A DNA stretch of 64,000 nt from Ectocarpus siliculosus (lineage: Eukaryota; Sar; Phaeophyceae; Ectocarpales; Ectocarpaceae): positions 7,131,727 to 7,195,726 of the forward strand of contig FN649727.1 of NCBI GenBank assembly GCA_000310025.1, in the 5' to 3' direction. The translations under genes and the position numbers were made by a program. Shown here in pieces: positions 59,512 through 64,000 of this stretch (position 1 is its first letter; each line of letters begins with the position of its first letter). A model generated the notes under the pieces. It was given only the letters and a program-made list of their open reading frames with translations, did not search any database and was not told the origin of the DNA.

Positions 59512-61395
59512 ATGAACAGCAAGGCGACGGAGAACACGAACAGCAAAAACAACAACATCAGCATGACAGAGTGCGTGACGAACAAGTCCAGCTGCAAGCA
59601 TGCTGGAGAGCCGAACCCTCTGCTGTGCAAGGCTGCGGCGAGGAACCTTCGCGAGTACCACGGTGTCCCCTCCATGACAGCGGGCGGCCTGGAGAAGACC
59701 ATGGTCCTGCTTCAGCTCCGCCCCGGCCGCCTCGTGGCGCAGGGACTTGCCCCAAAGCATCTCCTCGAGGGCAAAAAAGCAGCTGACGACGCTGACGCGG
59801 ACAACACCGACAGCAGCAGCACCACCAGCAGTGGATCCGAAGTCGAGCCAGAGCAAGCGGACAACCAGGTCTCGGACGACTCGAACAGCAACAGCAGCGA
59901 CGGCAGCGACACCGAGCACGACAACATCGCCACCCAGGACAGCATCGGCATCGAGGCCGGAGCCAGCAAGCACCCCATCCACGCGGTCTTTGTCGCCGCA
60001 GGCGTCCAGCTCCGGCCCCGTGAAGCCAGGCCGTTGCTCCGTGCGCTCGGCTTACGCCCTCACCGCCTAGTCAAGCTCGGGCTCGTTCAGTGGGAAGAAC
60101 TTCGGCGGTCCAGGCCTGGAGGCAGGCGGGGTGGTCCTTCTCACCAACAGCCCGGTCGCCTTGGAGGTCGTGGCCACCACCACCACCGCGGCGGTGGAGG
60201 CATGGGTAGGCCTCGCGCCCCCCCTCCGCATGGCCCTCCGCCGCACCGCCATGGCCACGGCTACGGCCACGGTAGGCGTCCTGCCCACGGTGATCACCGC
60301 CGCTCGTCAAGCCCTACCCACGGACCGCCCCGCGGACAGTTCGAAGAATACCGGGGACTGCATCTGCACCACGGACCCGGCCACCACCACCACGGCGGCG
60401 AGAGCGAAGAAGGAGAAGAGGAAATGGCGATGATGCAAGCCGGGCCGCGTGTCCCTCCCCATGGAATGCACCCCCCTCCGCACCTACGCGAACAACACGG
60501 CGGTCCTCGTCCCCACGGGATGCCCATGCACGACCGCCAAATGCACCCCCACCACGGACCTGGTCACCACCACCACCACCACCACGGCGGCGAGAGCGAA
60601 GAAGGAGAAGAAGAAATGGCGATGATACAAGCCGGGCCGCGTGGCCCTCCCCATGGAATGCACCCCCCTCCGCACCTACGCGAACATCACGGCGGTCCTC
60701 GTCCCCACGGGATGCCCATGCACGACCGCCAAATGCACCCCCACCACGGACCCGGCCACCACCACCCCGGCCGCGGAGAGACCGACGGAGAAGAAACGAC
60801 GATTATGCAAGCCGGGCCGCGTGGCCCTTCCCGCGGAAAGCATCCCCCCCAGCACCTACGCGGAAAACAAGGCGGCCCTCGTCCCCACGGGATGCCCATG
60901 CACGACCGCCAAATGCACCCAATCTACGGAGGTCGCAGCTTCCACGGCGAGGGCGTACACAGCAGCGGGAGTGAAGGAGAGCGAGGTGCTGGAATGCACA
61001 TGGGCCCAGGTCACCACGCCCACCCTCGTCGCCACACGGAACACCACCACGGCATGCACCTCCTGGACAGCGACGGAGACGCCGCCGGTATAGACATGGA
61101 CCATGGCCCCTTTCCGCTCAGGGCAGGACGGCACCCATACCGCAGCCCCGTCGGTCTACACCAGCGACTGCACGGCCCGCCCCCCGGCCCGCCCGGCATG
61201 GGGGGCGGAATGCGGTGCGAGGACTTCGGTGACGACTTCCACCCCCGGCAGCAGCACCATCAGCACCATCAGCACCACCAGCACCACCAGCACCACCTGC
61301 AGCAGCACGGAAGTATGGCGGCGGGCCCTGGCCACGTTCACCCCTGTCACGAGAGCCCCCCTTTCCCGCCGATGGTGCCGATGCAGGCCTACTGA
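59512..61395 (+). CDS. His/Pro/Gly-rich protein, copy 2, with an expanded internal repeat
   Basis: A single-exon frame of 627 codons from ATG 59512 to TGA 61393. It aligns end to end with copy 1: MTECVTNKSSCKHAGEPNP, TMVLLQLRPGRLVAQGLAP, an acidic Ser/Asp stretch without the poly-Ser run, HPIHAVFVAAGVQLRPREA, LGLRPHRLVKLGLVQ, and a His-rich C-terminal half ending MVPMQAY. The upstream ATG used in copy 1 is replaced by AGG here. The main difference is a block of three repeats of about 61-64 residues (60373-60930), each running GPGHHHH, GGESEEGEEEMA, MHPPPHLRE and HGMPMHDRQMHP; copy 1 has one complete unit. No transmembrane or export signal is visible. The open frames in other phases of this GC-rich gene are shadows. 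Confidence 0.75.
   Translation: MNSKATENTNSKNNNISMTECVTNKSSCKHAGEPNPLLCKAAARNLREYHGVPSMTAGGLEKTMVLLQLRPGRLVAQGLAPKHLLEGKKAADDADADNTDSSSTTSSGSEVEPEQADNQVSDDSNSNSSDGSDTEHDNIATQDSIGIEAGASKHPIHAVFVAAGVQLRPREARPLLRALGLRPHRLVKLGLVQWEELRRSRPGGRRGGPSHQQPGRLGGRGHHHHRGGGGMGRPRAPPPHGPPPHRHGHGYGHGRRPAHGDHRRSSSPTHGPPRGQFEEYRGLHLHHGPGHHHHGGESEEGEEEMAMMQAGPRVPPHGMHPPPHLREQHGGPRPHGMPMHDRQMHPHHGPGHHHHHHHGGESEEGEEEMAMIQAGPRGPPHGMHPPPHLREHHGGPRPHGMPMHDRQMHPHHGPGHHHPGRGETDGEETTIMQAGPRGPSRGKHPPQHLRGKQGGPRPHGMPMHDRQMHPIYGGRSFHGEGVHSSGSEGERGAGMHMGPGHHAHPRRHTEHHHGMHLLDSDGDAAGIDMDHGPFPLRAGRHPYRSPVGLHQRLHGPPPGPPGMGGGMRCEDFGDDFHPRQQHHQHHQHHQHHQHHLQQHGSMAAGPGHVHPCHESPPFPPMVPMQAY
60373..60930 (+). repeat. three tandem coding repeats of about 183-192 bp
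   Basis: Units start near 60373, 60556 and 60748, each with GGACC(C/T)GG(C/T)CACCACCAC. The first two are the closest; the third has a diverged GRGETDGEE segment. Each length is a multiple of three, so the frame is kept. The corresponding part of copy 1 has one full unit, so expansion followed gene duplication or copy 1 contracted. Confidence 0.85.
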
Positions 61396-63542
61396 GAAGA
61401 ACAAGCACCGTGATCTACGGCTGGTTGAACGATATGTTGCTGCTGAACAGAAAGCTACGACGAGGCAGTAGCATTGACGTGGAGTAGAAAGCAGTTCTTC
61501 GGCGGAACAACGAGAGACGTTCGTGTTTGGCCTGATTTGCTTTGGCGTGCTTTGAATTTGGTTTGTTGCAATTGGGCAGAAGCCTCCCTCGGAAAAACTG
61601 ATATGAGGGACAACGAGAGACGGTAGTGTTTCGCCTGATTTGTTTTGGCGTGCTTTGAATTTGGGTTGTTGCAATTGGGCAGAAGCCTCCCTCGGAAAAA
61701 CAGATACGAGGGACAAAGGACGTGCACCTTACGGTACGATATACACCTGTGCTTGGTACGGTACGTTCTAGAAGGCCTCTGCGCTCATGCAGCCGCAGTG
61801 TAGTACATAATGTGTGTTTGAAGAGTTTTGCATTGTGTGTGCGCGCGACCAGTTGTTAGTGGAGATTTCTGCCCCCTGACGTACGGCTGTGCTACGTGTA
61901 GTTTGCTGGACGTTGGCAACTAACTGCGGTAGACGTGAATGACCTCTGAGGTTGTAGCGGGGTGAGCCGCGTGGCCAAGAGTGGCGGAAAGGACAACTTC
62001 TTTCGTTTTTCGGTTAGCGGTGTTGGTGTCTGGCGGTTTGGTGAGTGACGGTAACCACCTCAGAGCCGTCCGTAGCTATTAGTCGTTCCTCCGTGTTTGC
62101 GTTTCGCGGTTTTGTTGGAGCGTGCGTGTGTGTCGCCGAAGCCACTTTCAACAGTAGCAGTGGCGTGGCAGGCGGAGGGGGGTACACGGAAGAAGAGTTA
62201 GTGTAGTCACAGAAGCGTTGCCAACGCTGGGCTTAGCCTCAGGGCGTACGTGGGTGTCTTTGTCTTCATGTCGGCCTGCGTCGTGTAGTTTGGGTGACAC
62301 CACGGTGTCTTGTCTTTGTGGTACCGTGTGCTGTATGGAGGATAATTTTTTCTCGTATGTATAAGCAGACAGTGTTGCAGGCCGCATGCTTGCAGCACAC
62401 GTCTTGTGCTGCTTGTGATGGAGCACCCGACAAAAGAAAAAAAAATACAAAGTGGCTTCGAACTCGGAGTTCACGAAAAAACAACATCCGGTGGGTTCTT
62501 CCCACCACCCTCTTGAAAAAGAAAATGCCAAATTTCGACAGGAATTGCCTGATGTTTGTTTCTCGTGCTGATCGACACCACCGGTGCCGAAATCGAGGCA
62601 GATCGAGCTGTCTGATGACTGCTCTCTGCTCTGCGGTGCACGATCGTGTAATAGTTGGATTGACTTTAGGTACTTGGAAATGTAAACCGTAGATGGTAAA
62701 TGTTTTCTTTCCTATCACGTACCCCGTGTTGCGTGCCGGTCGTGTGTACGGTATAGGTGTTACGATGTCTGAGAGAACATCAAGACCTTGTAACTGTAGA
62801 CTTTCAATCACGAAAGTCGCACCTAAATCACGCGACATCTGTATCTTGCACACGACTTTGCACGCCTTCAGTCCCCGCACAACGTTCGCTATTGACGACC
62901 TCTTTTTCCGTTCGCTCGACCTATCCATCCACGAGCTCGGCCCCCCATCTCTTCGGTCATGAGCTATTCCCCGATATGTTTGTTTTTCGGGCAAGGAGTG
63001 TACGCCATCTACTCTGTAAAGGGGCTTTCAGCTTTTATTCCCGCTTTTTCTGAAGCCACAAAATGAAAATGAGGCAACCATCTACGCAATCCACTGAGGA
63101 CGCTCTTCTCAATAATAGCATACATCCAACGCTAATACCGCTACCACTACCTGTAGTGTATGTAGGCAAGTAAACAGGACCAGCCGTCCATCAACTCATG
63201 ATACTGAAATTTCGGGCGCAGCGGTAGGAGGAAGAGGAAGATCGACTGGACGAGAACGACAAACACTAAATCACATGACAAAGTCTCTAAACGCCACAGG
63301 TACAATTTGATACAAAAACATCCTCGGCTACCTCAAGAACACAAATGTCCCGGACAGATGTAGGAAGGGTCTTGGGCTCTGGTCATTGCTCAAACGGGGC
63401 TGGAGATCGCCCTCTTCTGTCCCGGCACATGAGGGGTGGACGCATGGATGCCCCAATCACTGAGCCCCCTTCCCTACAGCTTTCACGCCGTCGTCATCTA
63501 CTATTCCTTGTATGCTGTACACCACACGCCCGCCCGTGTGTG
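61396..63542. other. 3' flank of copy 2; no gene seen
   Basis: It corresponds to 50756-52050 up to about 62790. It holds a 104-bp direct duplication (61507-61610 and 61611-61714, both starting CAACGAGAGACG) that is single in copy 1. The remainder to 63542 has no recognisable coding sequence. Confidence 0.6.
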
Positions 63543-63953
63543 TCAGACACACGCGTCGCCATTTGGTGTTGGTCGGGCGATGACATCCATGTCGCTGCTC
63601 CTTCTGTCGCTGCCGCTGCTGTTGTTGAGTTCGTACTCCGCCGAACCTCCATCACCTGCTGCACCAACACCGCCCGGTGTCCCGGCAGTGGACGCCGCCG
63701 CTGTTGCCGACAGGGGTAGCGTCTCGACGCCGCCGCCTTTCGACGACGCGGTCTTGCTTGGGCCACCACGGGCATTGTCATCATCGGGATCATTGTCATC
63801 ATCGGGATCATCGGGGGGCTTCGCGCGGGCGGCGTCGGTACCGTGGGTGGTTGTCGAGGGGGGTAGGGAGGCTAGAATTCTCGCGCCCTTCGGGCCCTTG
63901 CCGTACTCGAGGGACAGCACGTGGAGGAACTCGCGCAGGGCGATTGGGTCCAT
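63543..63953 (-). CDS. probable 5' exon of an acidic low-complexity protein
   Basis: From ATG at 63953 (context ACCATGG) the frame runs 136 codons to TGA at 63543. The first 30 residues (MDPIALREFLHVLSLEYGKG) look like folded or helical sequence. The rest is low complexity, with a PDDDNDPDDDN repeat and Ala/Gly/Ser-rich segments. The protein may end here, or the exon may splice onward to lower coordinates; no firm donor was chosen. No domain is recognised and no function assigned. Confidence 0.45.
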   Translation of the reverse strand: MDPIALREFLHVLSLEYGKGPKGARILASLPPSTTTHGTDAARAKPPDDPDDDNDPDDDNARGGPSKTASSKGGGVETLPLSATAAASTAGTPGGVGAAGDGGSAEYELNNSSGSDRRSSDMDVIARPTPNGDACV

Positions 63954-64000
63954 GGTAGAGCCTTTGAGCGTGGCCTATGGCGACGGGTCGAGAGGGAACA

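Noticed and set aside
62266-62994. 242-codon minus-strand frame
   Set aside because: It spans the duplicated 3' flank, but the matching region of copy 1 does not keep the frame, so it is not under coding constraint.

Overview
This is a eukaryotic, intron-rich, roughly GC-balanced window, most likely from a brown alga (Ectocarpus-like stramenopile). The pointers are many short exons with GTGAGT/GTAAGT-type donors, frequent poly-G/poly-C tracts in non-coding DNA, secreted WSC-domain proteins, a large ankyrin-repeat gene, an ERK7/8-type MAP kinase and a short interstitial TTAGGG array. The species is inferred. Gene models were spliced by eye from donor/acceptor sites, reading phase and domain continuity.

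Layout. At 1-3 kb there are weak minus-strand exons of an unrecognised gene, a 69-bp tandem repeat and two short LINE 3' ends. From 3 to 11 kb I see mainly non-coding DNA with one 410-bp LINE 3' end (7031-7440). A PHD-finger exon lies at 11.2-11.6 kb (+). A long minus-strand ankyrin-repeat gene fills 15.6-28.5 kb; 15 consecutive exons join in phase into at least 803 codons. A 5'-truncated ERK7/8-like MAP kinase (+) lies inside one of its introns (17.3-18.4 kb).

From about 30.7 to 62.8 kb the window is a tandem duplication of a two-gene block. Each copy has a secreted WSC + CAP/SCP (PR-1-like) gene on the minus strand (31.2-34.8 and 53.2-57.3 kb), followed by an intronless His/Pro/Gly-rich gene on the plus strand (49.2-50.8 and 59.5-61.4 kb). 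Copy 1 is about 11 kb longer because it has taken up a 3.2-kb APE-type LINE, an inverted repeat around a 100-N assembly gap, and a nest of elements at 45.4-48.6 kb (TIR element, LINE fragment, tRNA-like sequence, telomere-like repeat). The window ends with the probable 5' exon of an acidic, low-complexity gene on the minus strand.

Function. The WSC-CAP proteins carry signal peptides and should act in the extracellular matrix or cell wall. The ankyrin protein should be an intracellular scaffold. The kinase fragment lacks its N-lobe and catalytic loop and cannot be an active kinase as annotated. The His-rich pair has no assignable function; two conserved blocks in it faintly resemble actin-binding RPEL motifs.
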